Shown here one piece after another: positions 33,370-45,105 of a DNA stretch of 64,000 nucleotides. The notes beneath the pieces were generated by a model, which did no database searches, was not told the DNA's origin, and saw nothing but the letters and a program-made list of their open reading frames with translations. The first letter of the stretch is position 1; each line of letters begins with the position of its first letter. This DNA is from Vanrija pseudolonga (Eukaryota > Basidiomycota > Tremellomycetes > Trichosporonales > Trichosporonaceae). A program made the translations under genes and the position numbers. The stretch covers positions 2,046,001 to 2,110,000 of the forward strand of contig NC_085850.1 of assembly GCF_020906515.1 (NCBI RefSeq), written 5' to 3'.

Positions 33370-35720
33370 ATGCCTCGCATCAGGAAAAGTGAGCAGAGCG
33401 ACAGCGTCACTGGGTTTGGTTAGGAAAGCTAACGCCCTGCCCAGAGACCTCCAACCGTCAGAACACGCGTGACCGCGCAAAGATCAACAAGAAGGTCGCC
33501 GAGCACAAGAAGAAGACCAAGCGCGATGGCAAGAAGAACCAGACATGGAAGTCGAGTATGTCTACTACCACTTTGTTGGACTCATCTGACGCTATGCAGA
33601 GAAGAAGCCGGACCTTGGCGTGCCCAACTCGTTCCACCTGAAGGACCAGGTGCTCGCCGAGATGTCGGCCGAGAAGCGCAAGGTATGTCGTGTGAGGTGA
33701 CCGTGGCCCGCTGCTAACCCTACAGGCCCAGGAAGAGCGCGAGGCTAGGAGGCAGGCCGCTCGCAAGGGCCATGTCGAGGAGGAGGAGGACACGCCCGGC
33801 ATCTCGTCCGTTGCCGGCAGCTCGGTCCTCCCTCGTGCGGGACTCTCGGCCACCGCCTCCGTCGCGGTCTCGAACGGTGACGACGACGTGCCCGAGCTCC
33901 TCGACTCGGACCTTCCTACGCTCCAGGCTGCTCTCGACGCTGCCGATGTCCTCCTCGAGGTTGTTGACGCTCGTGACATCCTTGGCGGCAGGAGTCTGAA
34001 GGTCGAGGAGCTGGTCACGGACGCGGGCAGCAAGGTCCTGCTTGTTGTCAACAAGATTGGTGGGTGCTGCCTGTGCCCCGCGAGTTAGCACTAACACGCG
34101 CAGATCTTGTCCCCCGTGAGGCTCTCCAGGCGTGGATCGCCCACCTCAATCTCCCCACCTACCTCTTCTCGTCCAAGGCCGAGCTCGGCAAGGAGCAGCT
34201 GCTCTCCGGACTCTCTGCCCTCCTCACTGAGAAGCGCAAGGGCAAGGGCAAGAAGGAGGAGACTCTCACCGTCGCCCTCCTTGGTCTTCCCAACGTCGGC
34301 AAGACGTCGGTTCTGAACACCCTCCTCGGCCGCGAGCAGTTCAAGACTGCCCCCACTGTCCCAACAGCTGCGCAGGCCAAGACCCCAACGCCAACCACTC
34401 TCCACCCTATTGAGGTCGACGTCTCGCTCCCTGGAGGACAGACTGTTCGTGTCATCGACACCCCAGGATGGGAGTTTGTGGAGGAGGATGACGAGGACGA
34501 GGACGAGGGTGACGATGAGGAGGACGAGGACGAGGATGAGGACGACGAGAAGTGGGACCTGCTCGAGGCTCGTGTGGCTGGTGACTTGTTGAGGCGTAAC
34601 CTTGGCCGTGTCGACCGTGTCAAGGACGTCTTCCCTCTTGGTACGTTAGCTACGTCTTGCCTGAAGCCGAGCTGACCTCGCAGTCAACTACATCCTCTCG
34701 AGGAGTAACGACCAAGACCTGATGTTGAAGTACAACGTCCCCTACTTCGAGGCTGGCAACATCGAGGCTTTCCTTACCGGTCTTGCTCGTGTCAACCAGC
34801 GTGTCAAGAAGTTCGGTGACCCCGACCACGAGGGTGCTGCCCGCATCATCCTCCGCGACTGGGCACACAACACGTTCCCCTACTACTCGACCGCGCCTTC
34901 TGGCGAGGCGATGGACGTCGAGTTCTCCCGTCCCGACATGTCGGCTGTTCTGGAGCAGTGCAAGACCCGCAAGGAGCTGAAGACGGCCGCTGGTATCGTG
35001 CGCTTCCAGGCTAGCGAGCCCGACTCGCGCGACGTCTTCCTCGACGACGACTACACCGCCATCCCGCAGCCCGAGTCTGACGAGGACGACGAGGATGAGG
35101 ACGAGCTCGACTTTGGCGAGGAGGACGAGCTCGACGACGATGAGGATGACGAGGACGAGGAGGACGAGGGCGTGTTCATCGGTGCCGAGGACGGCGAGGA
35201 GCTCGACCTCGAGGACGGCCCCGAGCCCTCATCTGGCTCTGACGTCGAGGACGAGGAGGACGAGTCGGAGTCCGAGTCCGAGCCGGTGCCCGTCCGTGCC
35301 GGCAAGCGCAAGGCCGCGCCCGCATCGCCCGTCGACACGCGCAAGAAGGCCAAGACGGTCAGCTTCAAGGCCAAGCTCGAGGCGCCGCGCACCGTCCCGT
35401 CCAAGGGCGAGAAGGAGGTCCGCCCCATCCTGAAGCGCAAGAGCCGCGGCGACAGCGAGGAGCCCGAGGTCGAGCAGCCCAAGGGCCGCAAGGCGCGTCT
35501 CGAGAAGAAGGAGGAGGCGCCGGTGAAGGCGAAGAAGGAGGAGCCTAAGAAGGCCGAGAAGAAGGCCGCTGAGCCCAAGCCCAAGGCTGAGAAGGCCAAG
35601 GCTGCCCCCAAGGCCGCTCCCAAGGCCGCTGCCCCCGCGCCTAAGAAGGAGAAGAAGGCCAAGGGCAAGGCCGCCGCCAACGGCGGCGCCGAGGCCTACG
35701 ACTTCTCCAAGCACTTCTAA
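33370..35720 (+). CDS. GRN1: Nucleolar circularly permuted GTPase, Grn1/GNL3 (nucleostemin) family
   Basis: Grn1/Nug1/GNL3 GTPases act in 60S ribosomal subunit assembly and export. Six exons (33370-33388, 33445-33555, 33600-33682, 33726-34059, 34104-34640, 34684-35720) give 706 residues. The N-terminus MPRIRKKTSN and the following basic helix (INKKVAEHKKKTKRDGKK) form the family's nucleolar-targeting region. The G motifs are in permuted order: DARD, NKIDLVP (G4), SSKA (G5), then GLPNVGKTS (G1), PTVPTAAQAKT (G2) and DTPGWE (G3). An acidic D/E run follows G3 directly (about 34480-34550), and a second one lies in the C-terminal half (about 35080-35270). The tail is a K/A/P-rich basic region ending YDFSKHF. 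The 19-nt first exon is fixed by the family N-terminus. Confidence 0.93.
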
Positions 35721-35831
35721 TTCTCTCTGCCTGCCTTCGCATCTAGACTGCCCCCTCTGTACCATTTCTTGAGTTACAATATGCATCATCATCGGGATTG
35801 AACGTCCGCAGCGTTATTGTCGTCGATGGTT

Positions 35832-38390
35832 TTACAAGGTCGATGATGGTCTGACGAAGCTGGCCGCTACGGGCCGGCTGGTGCGCGGGTCGACGAGGCC
35901 CAGGAAGGCGTAGCTCCACAGCTGGAACGCGTCGCCCTCTGTTCCATCTGGGCTGATGGCACCGAGGTCGCCAATGTCAAACTTGCCCTTTGCGGCGTTG
36001 AACACCGGGCTCCAGACTTCGGTGTACAGCACCGACTCTGAGCCGGCAATCGAGTCCCAGAGACGGGTCTGAGCCTGCTGGAGGGACTCGACGAGCTGGG
36101 TGTCGTTACACCATGCCGGTGGAAGCTGGTCGAGCTCCAAGGGAGGTGGGGGCAGTGCGGTCTCGGTGTTGTTCGAGAGGCCGCACTTGCTGAGCTGTTT
36201 CGACAGCCCGGCGGCCATGAGCGCCTGCTGCCAGCTCCAGGCGACGGCACCGTGGTATGCGAGGTTTGAGAACTCTTTGGTCCTGGTGGCGTTCGTGTCG
36301 TACGCCGCGCTGGCGACGACCATGCCGACGTTGGTGAGCAGGCCGCGGGGGTAAGGCTGGAGGGCTTCGACGGTCGCGCGCAACTCGGTAGGCGAGGAAA
36401 CTGTGTCGTAGGCCAGAGTGTAGGCGATATCCGAGTTCAGGACATTGACCGTCGAGCGGTCGTCGGCGTCCACGATTGAGAGGGCATAGATTGTCGAGGT
36501 GCCATCTCCACCAATCGTCTGGTTTGGTGCACTCCATCCAGCTGAAGGGGTACCAGTCGAGTTGAGGGAGCCGGCGCCGTAGAGCAACGACGAGGGGAGG
36601 TTGGCTCTCTCGATGTACTGGGCGAGGGAGGCCTCGGCAGCCTCCGGGGTGACAGTCACTTGGAACAAGTCACAGCCATTTGATTGTGAGGGGCGGCGTG
36701 TATTCTGCTGATAGAGGTCTGGAAGTACATCTCCAATCGCCAACGGGGCAGCGAGGAAGAGCGGGCCTGGTTGTCAACATTATCCCAGCGCTGACTCACA
36801 GTTTAGGTCGAACGGGTAGTGTCCCCAGCCGAGGCCCGCATGCGAGTCGCGCCAGTTTCCGACTGGGTACGCCCGGATCGGAATGAGGTTATCCACGCTG
36901 TGGTCATGTGGGAACGATGCGGTGAGGTTCAGCACCCGCTTCGCGTTTCGGCGGACAAGCTCCTCGAACGAGCCCGGCACGAGGGTCGACTTGCGGGCCA
37001 GGAAAGCCGCCTTGCGCGCCTTCCCGGCGGAGGTGAGGAAGTAGTCTGCCAACACGGGTAGGAGGAGGAAGTCGGTGTCCACCATTGCGTAGTCGTACAC
37101 AGGCGTGGTGCCGAGCTCAGGCTTTCCATTGCGAATGTCTGCGGAGGTCAGCATTCGGGACAGGGGCCACCTCACTGAGGAATGAAGCATAGTCGCCGAC
37201 CTGGTGTCAGCTTGATCGAGATTTTAGAAGCTCACAGTCTCTTCATGGCAGATCTCTCCGTTGGGACCGATGCGCTGGATCACAGCAGCGAGGATTCCCT
37301 CGGTAGCCTCGGGCGAGAGCACCGGAAGCAAGAGCTTGAGCGTGATGAGCGTATCGCGGCCAAAGTCTGAGGTCAGGTCAGTGTGCCCTCGCCGCAACTC
37401 ACAAGTGAGGAAGCGCCACCCGCCGGCGAGGAACAGGTCCGAGTAGGACAAGAACACGAGCTGCTGCGTCACATCGTGCGCCTTGTACTTGATCGCCTTG
37501 AGCACCGACGCGAGCACGGCCGGCGTCGACGCGTCAGACTTGACGAACAGCTCGGCGGGGCTGAGGCCGCGCGGTGCCGTGCTGGAGGTGAAGTTGAACG
37601 TTGTCGTGAAACGCAGGGTCGCGTTCCGGGCCGACTGGAGACGCGTCACTCCGACCACGGGCGGCCAGGAGGTCGACAGCCGGATGGCGGCGTTCGCCTC
37701 GGCGTCGAAGCGGAGGTACTGGACCACGTCGCCGTGTAGCCAGCTGCGTCTAAAGGTGACCGACGAGTCGTTGCGCTCCGCTACCGAGTGCTCAAACTCG
37801 GGGTGTAGGACGCCGCCGCCCTCGACGTAGTCGCGCACGGCGCGCACGCTCCCCACTGAATGAGGTCAGCCAGCACACCACGCAGGGAACTCACGGATGG
37901 TGACGCCAAAGTCAAAGTCGCCCGACGCTTCCAGCACGCCAGTGATCCCCACCTGGCCGTGCTCGCCACTCACGCTGCTCAGCGAACCAGAGGCGAGCGT
38001 CACCCCCAGAGGGTTGTTCACGGGGCGGAAGTAGGCCAGCGTGCCCGTGTTGCCGTGGGGGAAGGCTGTGATGAAGCGCGCCGGCTCGGTCGACGAGTGC
38101 CCGCTGGGAGGTGAGCAACGCAACGCTAACAACACCTACGACGAGAGCACGACCTGCGCGGCGGCCACATCGTCCCGGAACACCCAGTTGCTGTGCCCTG
38201 CGAAGTTGACCGGCCCAAAGGCGAGGTTCGGGCTCTTGTTCTCGTATGGGCTGGGAAGGAAGGAGAGACCCAGGCCTATGGCCGAGAGGACGGGGAAGAT
38301 GAGCGAGAGGACGATGCGGGCGAGGTTTTCCCCCACGATGGGGGACGGCGGGTCGTCCCTCTGACTCTGAAGCTTGTCGTTCGCGGACAT
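35832..38390 (-). CDS. Membrane-anchored six-hairpin glycosidase-like protein
   Basis: Seven exons (38140-38390, 37895-38103, 37403-37855, 37236-37366, 37176-37200, 36800-37138, 35832-36766) give 780 residues. After a short cytosolic N-terminus there is one hydrophobic helix (LARIVLSLIFPVLSAIGLGL), so it is a type II membrane or secreted protein. The body shows blocks of (alpha/alpha)6 sugar hydrolases akin to the glycogen-debranching C-terminal domain: YFGRDTLITLKLLLPVL, IGPNGEICHEET, IPIRAYPVGNWRDSHAGLGW and GHYPFDLN. NWRDS may carry the catalytic acid. Many N-glycosylation sequons (NAT, NFT, NDS, NLT) fit a lumenal fold. Exon 5 is 25 nt. The substrate is unknown; cell-wall or storage glucan is a guess. 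Confidence 0.75.
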
Positions 38391-38626
38391 TGCGAGATGG
38401 TGGACGCGAAAGCGCGATGTGGACAATGTGAGAGTGATTCGAGTTTCACAAGCCGTAAATGACGTCGATGCCTCGGCTACCACATTCCGAGACTCGCCCC
38501 CACTTCCCAGTTGGCGCTCCCCCACCCAGCAACGTCAACCACTGTAAACATCGTCCAAGAATGCATGAACACTACTACATCCGTACAAAATCAAAACCCA
38601 GAAACAAAGAGTCCGTAGCTCGACGC

Positions 38627-40256
38627 CTAGGCCGAAGGCGCGGGGATGCCCTGGCGCTGGCGGCGCTCGGCGCTCGACTTCTCCGACGCGTTGCGGATGG
38701 CCCAGGTGAACTCGTACGACTTGGCGGCGTCGTCCCAGCCCGAGAGGATGCGGGGGTCGTCGCCACCCTCAACAGCGTCGATGAAGTTGGACATCTCGTT
38801 GTAGTAGGGGTCGTCGTTGGGGGTGTCGATGGTCTCGAACTCGGCGCTGCCAGGGCGACGGACGAGGAGCTTGGCCTCGCCGTAGGGGTCCTGGAGGATG
38901 AACTGGTAGCCGTCGGCGTAGACCTCGAGCTCGATGGCGTAGTCGCCGTCGTGGAGGATGAGACCGTGGAGGAGAGAGCCGACGGCACCGTTGGTGAACT
39001 TCCAAGAGGCCTGGGTGACGCGGGGAATGCGCTCGTAGGGAGGGATGACCGACTCGTCGAAGCCGAGCTTGGAGAGCTGGCCGAGCTTCTCGTCGGCCTC
39101 GATGGCGTGCGCCGAGAGCGAGTCGAGGTCGACGTCGCCGCCGAAGTAGCGGCAGAGGTCGGCAAGGTGGGTGCCGTTCTCAATGATGGGGCCCTGGCAC
39201 TTGGAGAGGGTCCAGAACTCGGGCTTGACAGCAAGCTCGTAGCTCATGATGTAGCGGCCAAAGGTGGCCATGACAGTCAGGTTGTTCTCCTCAAGGATCT
39301 TCTTGAGGAGCTGAGCCGACTTGAGGTAGCGGAGGCAGTGTCCAACCGAGACAACGCCCTTGTGCTGCTTCTCGAGGATGGTGCCGACCTCCTTGCTCTG
39401 GTTGACGCTCTTGTCCCATGGCGCGCCGGTAGCAATGGGCTTCTCGACGAAGATGGCGGACTCGGGGAAGAACTTGTTAATCTGAACCTCGAGGTCGGTG
39501 TGCGACTCGAGGCCACCACGGAACTGGGGAGGCGAGGCAACGAAGACGGCCTTGGGAACAGGGGCGGCACCGGCCTTGACCTTCTCGGCGTAGGCGGCAA
39601 GGTTGGGGAGGATCACGGTGTCCTTGTAGCTGTCGCGGACAAAGACCTTGGCCTTCTCGTCGAGGCAGGCGCGGGCACGGGGCTCGTTGGGGTCGATGAC
39701 GGCGTGAACCTTGAGGCGGGGGCCAAGCTTGACCTCAGCGCGGCGGGCCATGTTCCAGGGGCCTGGGAAGGGTCAGCATTTCTGTGTGGGGTGGGGAAGG
39801 GAAATCGTGCGGAGAGACAAGTGCGGGGGAGGCGTCCGGATTATCGGCGACCTGCGGCGACGCTTGTGCGTCATCGCCAACCGCCATGTCTCATACTACG
39901 ACGATCACGACGAGGCAAGCGACACTAACCCTCAGGCGAACCGAACATGGCCTAGAGGTCGTCAGCGCTGTCCCGTCACGTTCGCTGCCCAACTCACGAA
40001 ACCAGCGCCGACCATGATGGCGTCGAACTGGGGGCCCTCGTGCGAAGGGAGCCTGGAGTGTCAGCTGAGTCCACACGATCACTAGCTGAACTCACTTGAG
40101 GTCGGGAGCCTCATAAGTGGGGGCCTGGAGACCGCGGACCTCGGGGGTCGCCTTGGAGTTCTGAACACCGGTCATTGTGAGTGGGCGGATGGGGTTTTGG
40201 AGAGGGAAGCGGCGGGGGAGGCGAGAGACGGCGGGCAGGATTCTGGAGAGCAGCAT
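38627..40256 (-). CDS. Gfo/Idh/MocA-family oxidoreductase
   Basis: This family uses NAD(P) to oxidise or reduce sugars and related polyols. Four exons (40096-40256, 39998-40052, 39930-39951, 38627-39762) give 457 residues; the third exon is 22 nt. The Rossmann fold begins DAIMVGAGF, then VHAVIDPN; the family lysine motif is FVEKPIATG; the catalytic-side motif is ENGTHLADLCRYFGGD. The N-terminus MLLSRILPAVSRLPRRFPLQ is Arg-rich and free of acids, like a mitochondrial presequence. A second in-frame Met (MTGVQ, about 28 residues on) would give a cytosolic form. The third intron is about 167 nt. The substrate cannot be read from the sequence. Confidence 0.85.
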
Positions 40257-41561
40257 TGTCGCGGTGTCCGTTATGTAGTCTTCTGGATATCGAGTGGGTG
40301 TTGCTGAGAGAGACAGCACGGCCGTGGTAGTGGTCGGTAGTGCAAGTAACACCGGCCCGGGACGGCAACGGCGGGCAGCGACCACCTGCTCACGCCGTAC
40401 CACCCATCGGACTTACCTCCGCCCTGCGTCCACGCAGTAGACCCAGCACTGCCGGGCCAACGCCGTGTCATGGGTATGCTGTACTGCGCATAGTGCATGC
40501 AGGGCTGATTCTCCACGACGTCACGGTTGTGCTCTTGCGCGCACGTCAGCTGCGTGTTGAGGCTGGTGGAGCTGTTCCAGCTCAACCACAACAGAGCCGA
40601 GAGCGTTGTGGGAGGAGGTGCGGGGTCGGCTTCTACTTGCACGTGTGGTCACCACAATGTGAGTGGGGGAAGCTTGTCAGACACGGCTTCTGAGACGGTG
40701 TTAGCGTGCACGACCAAGACACGGACACGGCCTGAGTGAACGGGCGTCGGCCACGAGCCACAGCTGCTGCCGCCGGTACCAGAGCCATCGTTCAGCCCCT
40801 CCAGGCCATGCTTCCAGTCGCCTAGTCCACCCTCTCACCTCCCCACGCCGCATCGTGCACAACAACAAGCACTTGCTGCACGCAAGCGCGCGCACCAGAC
40901 ATCATGTGCACACCCGGCCAGTAACATGGGGCCCGGGCCGACTTGCCGCCGGGCCCCACAAGGTTGTGGTTGGCCGGACCTGCTATCTCGGTGCCTGGGA
41001 GCCTGGACGCGGGTTGAGCTTTTCCGAGCTTGTGAATTGAACGAGCTTTGCGGTTGCGGTGGAGGTGGTGGCCATCACCGGCGCTCTTACTTAAGAGCAG
41101 GGGGTAGGAGTAGAGGTTCCCGATGGCCCAGGCCTGCGAGGAATCATCCCGATGAGCTGCACAGGGCATTGTACTCTGAGGTTAGTTGTGGCCACGTGTC
41201 GTCGGGTCACAGGATCCCGAAATCTCATCCACGACATTCAGATGAGCTCAGCGGTTTGCCGAGCCCTCAACGCATGTAAGTTTGCAATCGGAAGTATCGA
41301 GCAATCCCAGTCGAGAGCTTGCAGGTTGACTTCGCTCTCCTCGCCACCTCGCTTCCCAGATGGACGCGAGACGGACAACTCAACACCGGTCGGTACGGCG
41401 GGAGCGGTGATACCGTTCGCCGTAGCCGACTCGGCCCCGTCGCACTCCAGAAGCCGAAGCACATGACGCCCCACACCGGCGCGACCGCACATTTGAACGC
41501 AGCGTCGTCTTGAGATTTTGTCTCATCCCAGTCAGCACGATCAGCAAGCACATCAGTCAAC
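40257..41561. other. divergent intergenic region with a GC-rich hairpin
   Basis: This 1.3-kb gap lies between two divergent dehydrogenase genes. No frame is gene-like on either strand. It contains the 10-bp inverted repeat at 40927-40958 and a CACGTG near 41193. Confidence 0.5.
40927..40958. repeat. perfect 10-bp inverted repeat (GC hairpin)
   Basis: TGGGGCCCGG at 40927-40936 is the exact reverse complement of CCGGGCCCCA at 40949-40958, with a 12-nt loop. As RNA it would be a very stable stem; as DNA it could be a palindromic binding site. It lies about 600 bp from the dehydrogenase ATG. Confidence 0.75.
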
Positions 41562-42960
41562 ATGTCAGCATGGACAGCAGGACCCACGACCATGGAGCAG
41601 CGCTTCGACCCATCCAAGGTGAAGTGGACGCTGTTGAAGGAGAGCGATCCGGCGCTCGCCGACAAGAAGCGCAACATCTTCTGCGCGTACAACCCCACGG
41701 GGGAGATGCACATGCTCGAGAAGGAGGTGCCCGTGCCCAAGGCGGGTGAGGTGCTTCTCCATGTGCGCGCGACCGGCATCTGCGGGTAAGTGACGGCGGT
41801 TACTCAGCGAATGTCGTGCGCTGACCTTGACAGCTCGGACATTCACTTCTGGAAGCACGGCGGGATCGGCGACAGCATTCTGCACGACGAGTGCGGAGCG
41901 GGGCACGAGTCTGCCGGGGAGATCGTCGCCCTCGGTGAGGGGGTCGAGGGCTGGAAGGTCGGTGACCGCGTCGCCATTGAAGCTGGTATTCCGTGCGGCC
42001 TCGCGAGCTGTCGCTTCTGCCTCGAGGGGCGTTACAACCAGTGTAAGCGTGTTGTCAGAGGGCTGCGCTCACCACAGGCCGGAACATGGTGTTCCACTCG
42101 TCGCCGCCTTTCCACGGAACGTTGACGCGTTTCCTTGCGCACCCGGCGGCCTGGATTCACAAGCTGCCCGACAGCGTGAGCTTCGAAGAGGGGAGCATGG
42201 TCGAGCCGTTGAGCGTGGCGCTGGCGGGCCTCGACGCCGTGAACGTAAAGATTGGTGACCCTGTCTTGATCTGGTATGTCGTCGCCGGCTTGGAGGAGAC
42301 TGACAGTCAGTGGTGCCGGACCCATCGGCCTCATGAGCCTGCTCTCTGCTCACGCGGCGGGCTGCTACCCTATCATCATCACCGACCTCGTTGAGGGGCG
42401 GCTCGAGTTTGCAAAGAAGCTCGTGCCGACGGTGCGGCCGTTCCTGATCGAGCGCGGCGCCGAGCCGAGGGCGACTGCCGAGAAGATCCAGGAGCTGGCG
42501 CGCACGCCGCTCAAGATCGCGCTCGAGTGCACTGGTTTCGAGAGCAGCATCACAACTGCCATCTATGTGAGTTAGCGGTGTTCTAGGGTGTTGCTTACCG
42601 TCAAGTCGCTCGACTCGAACGGCAAGGTCTGCGTGATCGGGGTAGGAGCGTCTGAACAGAAGGTGGGTGGCAACATGACGAACCCAGCTGACGGCAGTAC
42701 CCGTTCGTGTGGTGCTCGTGGCGCGAGATCCAGCTCAACTTCTTGTTCCGATACAAGCATCAGGTGGGTTTTGTGTGTTGTGGAGAGAGTGGACCTGACG
42801 ACGACAGTACCCCAAGGCGCTGCGGCTGATCGAGGGCGGCCTGATCGACGTCAAGCCGCTCGTGTCGCACCGCTTTGCACTTGAAAAGGCTGTCGACGCG
42901 TTCCACGCTGCTGCCAACCCGGCCGAGCGCGCCATCAAGGTGCAGATTCTTGACGTTTAG
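41562..42960 (+). CDS. L-arabinitol 4-dehydrogenase / xylitol dehydrogenase-like zinc enzyme
   Basis: This zinc medium-chain dehydrogenase oxidises a polyol with NAD, probably in pentose catabolism. Seven exons (41562-41785, 41834-42042, 42078-42273, 42311-42566, 42606-42662, 42698-42763, 42808-42960) give 386 residues. The catalytic zinc ligands are Cys in GICGSD and His-Glu in GAGHESAGEI. The structural zinc site is PCGLASCRFCLEGRYNQC. VFHSSPPFHGTLTRFLAHPA is diagnostic of the arabinitol/xylitol branch, and the cofactor motif is ICGAGPIGLMSL. Two acceptors (42310 and 42605) were chosen by frame over nearby AGs. The adjacent Gfo/Idh gene and the AKR elsewhere in the window may share carbon-source control, but no shared site is proven. 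Confidence 0.92.
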
Positions 42961-43252
42961 AGTGGTGGTAGATGGAATAATGGACAATGTGGGGATTGGA
43001 GGGAAGGCGAGGAAGACAAGTGTCGCCACTCTACGCCCGGCGCGACTGACTTTCTCCACTTTTGGCCCCACTCACCTCATCCTCATTCTTCCTTCTCTCT
43101 CACTCTCACTCACCTTCCCTCACACCACCTGTACTGTTGTATCCTATTTCCTTTCCCCCGCCCATTGTATCAGTATCCTGTGCTGAACCTCCTCCCTCAC
43201 TGTATCCCCCACGCATTCACCCTCGCATTCTCACCTCTCGGCACCCACCGAC

Positions 43253-45105
43253 ATGAGCCATCCCCACGGGCTCTACCCAGAGCAGCAAGGTCGCGGTAGG
43301 TCGAGTCTCTCGGTTTGCCACTGACTGTCGTCCCAGGCCCCATACCAGACAACCGCGGGAGGAAGAGCATCAAGTGCTTAAACTGCCAGGCGCGCCGCGC
43401 TGTATGTTGGCCGCCATTGTCTCTAACAAAGCTGACCTCCCAGAAATGCTCCTCCGACCGGCCAGCCTGCATACAGTGCCTCAACCGCGGCGAGGTGTGC
43501 TACTACAACGGCGAGGCAGCGGTCGAGACCGACCAACTGCGCAACTTACGCTCGCGAGTCGCCGTCTTAAGCGACAAGGACAAGGCCAAGTACCAGAAGC
43601 GCAAGGCCAAAGTCGCCACCGAGGAAAGCGAGGAAGACGGTCCTTCCATCCGCAAGGTGCGCTCTACGCCTACGCTGGGCCACGAGCGTTCTCACTCTCT
43701 GGTACCACCAGTCCCTCCCCTTCCTTACTTCACTCGCTCGATGAGCAAGTCGCCAATACCGGTGATGGAGCCCATGACCCCTGTCATGATGCCCAGCGTG
43801 TTCGAGACGCCCCACAACGGTCGCAGCCCCTCCGACTTCCTCCACCCCACTGAGGCGTACGGTTCGGTCCCTCCCACACCCAGCAACTTCGGGGTTTCTA
43901 CTACCAGCGCCATCCAGGCGCCCGTTCCGAGACGTGCCTCCACTGCACCACAGGCGTTCAGCTTTGTCAACTACACCGAGGAAGACGCGGACGAGCTGAT
44001 GGAGGCCGTGGCACCTTCGGGTGGACGCGGTAGTAGCTCTCCCCAGAAGAACACGCCGCAGACGTCACGGCAGCGCAAGCCGCCGACCCTCGTGAGCTCG
44101 GACGACGAGTTCGAGCCTGCGCCGACACCGAAGCCGCGAGCTCGTCAGCAGTCGATTCCTGCCCGCAAGTCGTCACTCAAGACCGTCAAGAGCATGGGCA
44201 ACCTGCCTCGCCCGCCCAGCGCACTGCTCTTACCCATTGCCACCGACCTTGTGCCGAGGGCCATGTCTCCCGCTCAGACCCCGGTGTCTGCCATGGTTGC
44301 GTCCACCACCGCGGCCCCATTTGTCGAGCACGCTTCCCGCACTGTTAGGCGGTACGCCAGTGCCAACTTTTCTCCCTCGCTGTCGACTGTGCCCGACGTG
44401 CCAGACCAACTCATCGACCCCCAGCTTCGGATCGGCCCGATGCCAGACTTCCATCCGACCGCCCAGCCATACAAGTGGGGCGACGTCCCACACAGCGCCG
44501 CGCCAGGCTATTTCAGCGCGGCACCGCCTCCTGTCGCGTCACAGGCCTACACCTTCACGAGGCCTGGCAGTCCTAGCCTCTACGTCCGCATCCCCCAGCC
44601 GTCAACCGACGTCTCGACCACCATCCGTCCGGGAGCCGCGGGCGGCAACTCTCCTCATGGCGGCTTTCCTCCTCTCCCACCTCTCCCAACCGCTACCCTA
44701 TGGGCAGGGGCTTTGCCCTCTCCCAACCCTTCTCTCCCCAGCCCCGTCACTCAAACTGTTCGCCTCAGTGACGCTGTCAAGCTGGATGTGGCCAACGACC
44801 CGTATCTGTTAGTCACCACGCCCGTCCGCTCGCCATCACCCGCATTCTCCTCAGGCAGCCGCCAGTCCAACCGCAAGGCGTCTGATCCACTCCTTGACGA
44901 ACTCCTCAACTGGCACCCTTCGCCACCGCCCACTGCCGCAAGCGCGATCAACAGTGCCCCGCCGACCCCGTACCTCTCTGTCCCTGGCATGAGCGGATAC
45001 TTCATGTGGGTCCCAGAGCCTGGCCAGCCGACTGGGGTCCTGCCTCTCCCTGGGGCGGTGAGCGAGTCTGGCGTTCCGCAGGATGGCCTGGTGGTGCAAG
45101 AGTAA
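43253..45105 (+). CDS. Short-type Zn2Cys6 transcription factor (paralog A)
   Basis: Three exons (43253-43295, 43337-43401, 43444-45105) give 589 residues. The zinc cluster lies close to the N-terminus: CLNCQARRA, then across the intron KCSSDRPACIQC and LNRGEVCYY, giving C-x2-C-x6-C-x6-C-x2-C-x6-C. A short basic coiled segment follows (LRNLRSRVAVLSDKDKAKYQ). The rest is Ser/Pro-rich and disordered, with no recognisable fungal regulatory domain. The second intron falls between the second and third cysteines, exactly as in the factor at 47695-49467. The leader is C/T-rich. Target genes are unknown. Confidence 0.88.

Noticed and set aside
38459-39928. 489-codon open frame antisense to the Gfo/Idh oxidoreductase
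   Set aside because: It is a composition shadow of a clearly homologous gene on the other strand and reads as L/G/V/E-rich nonsense.
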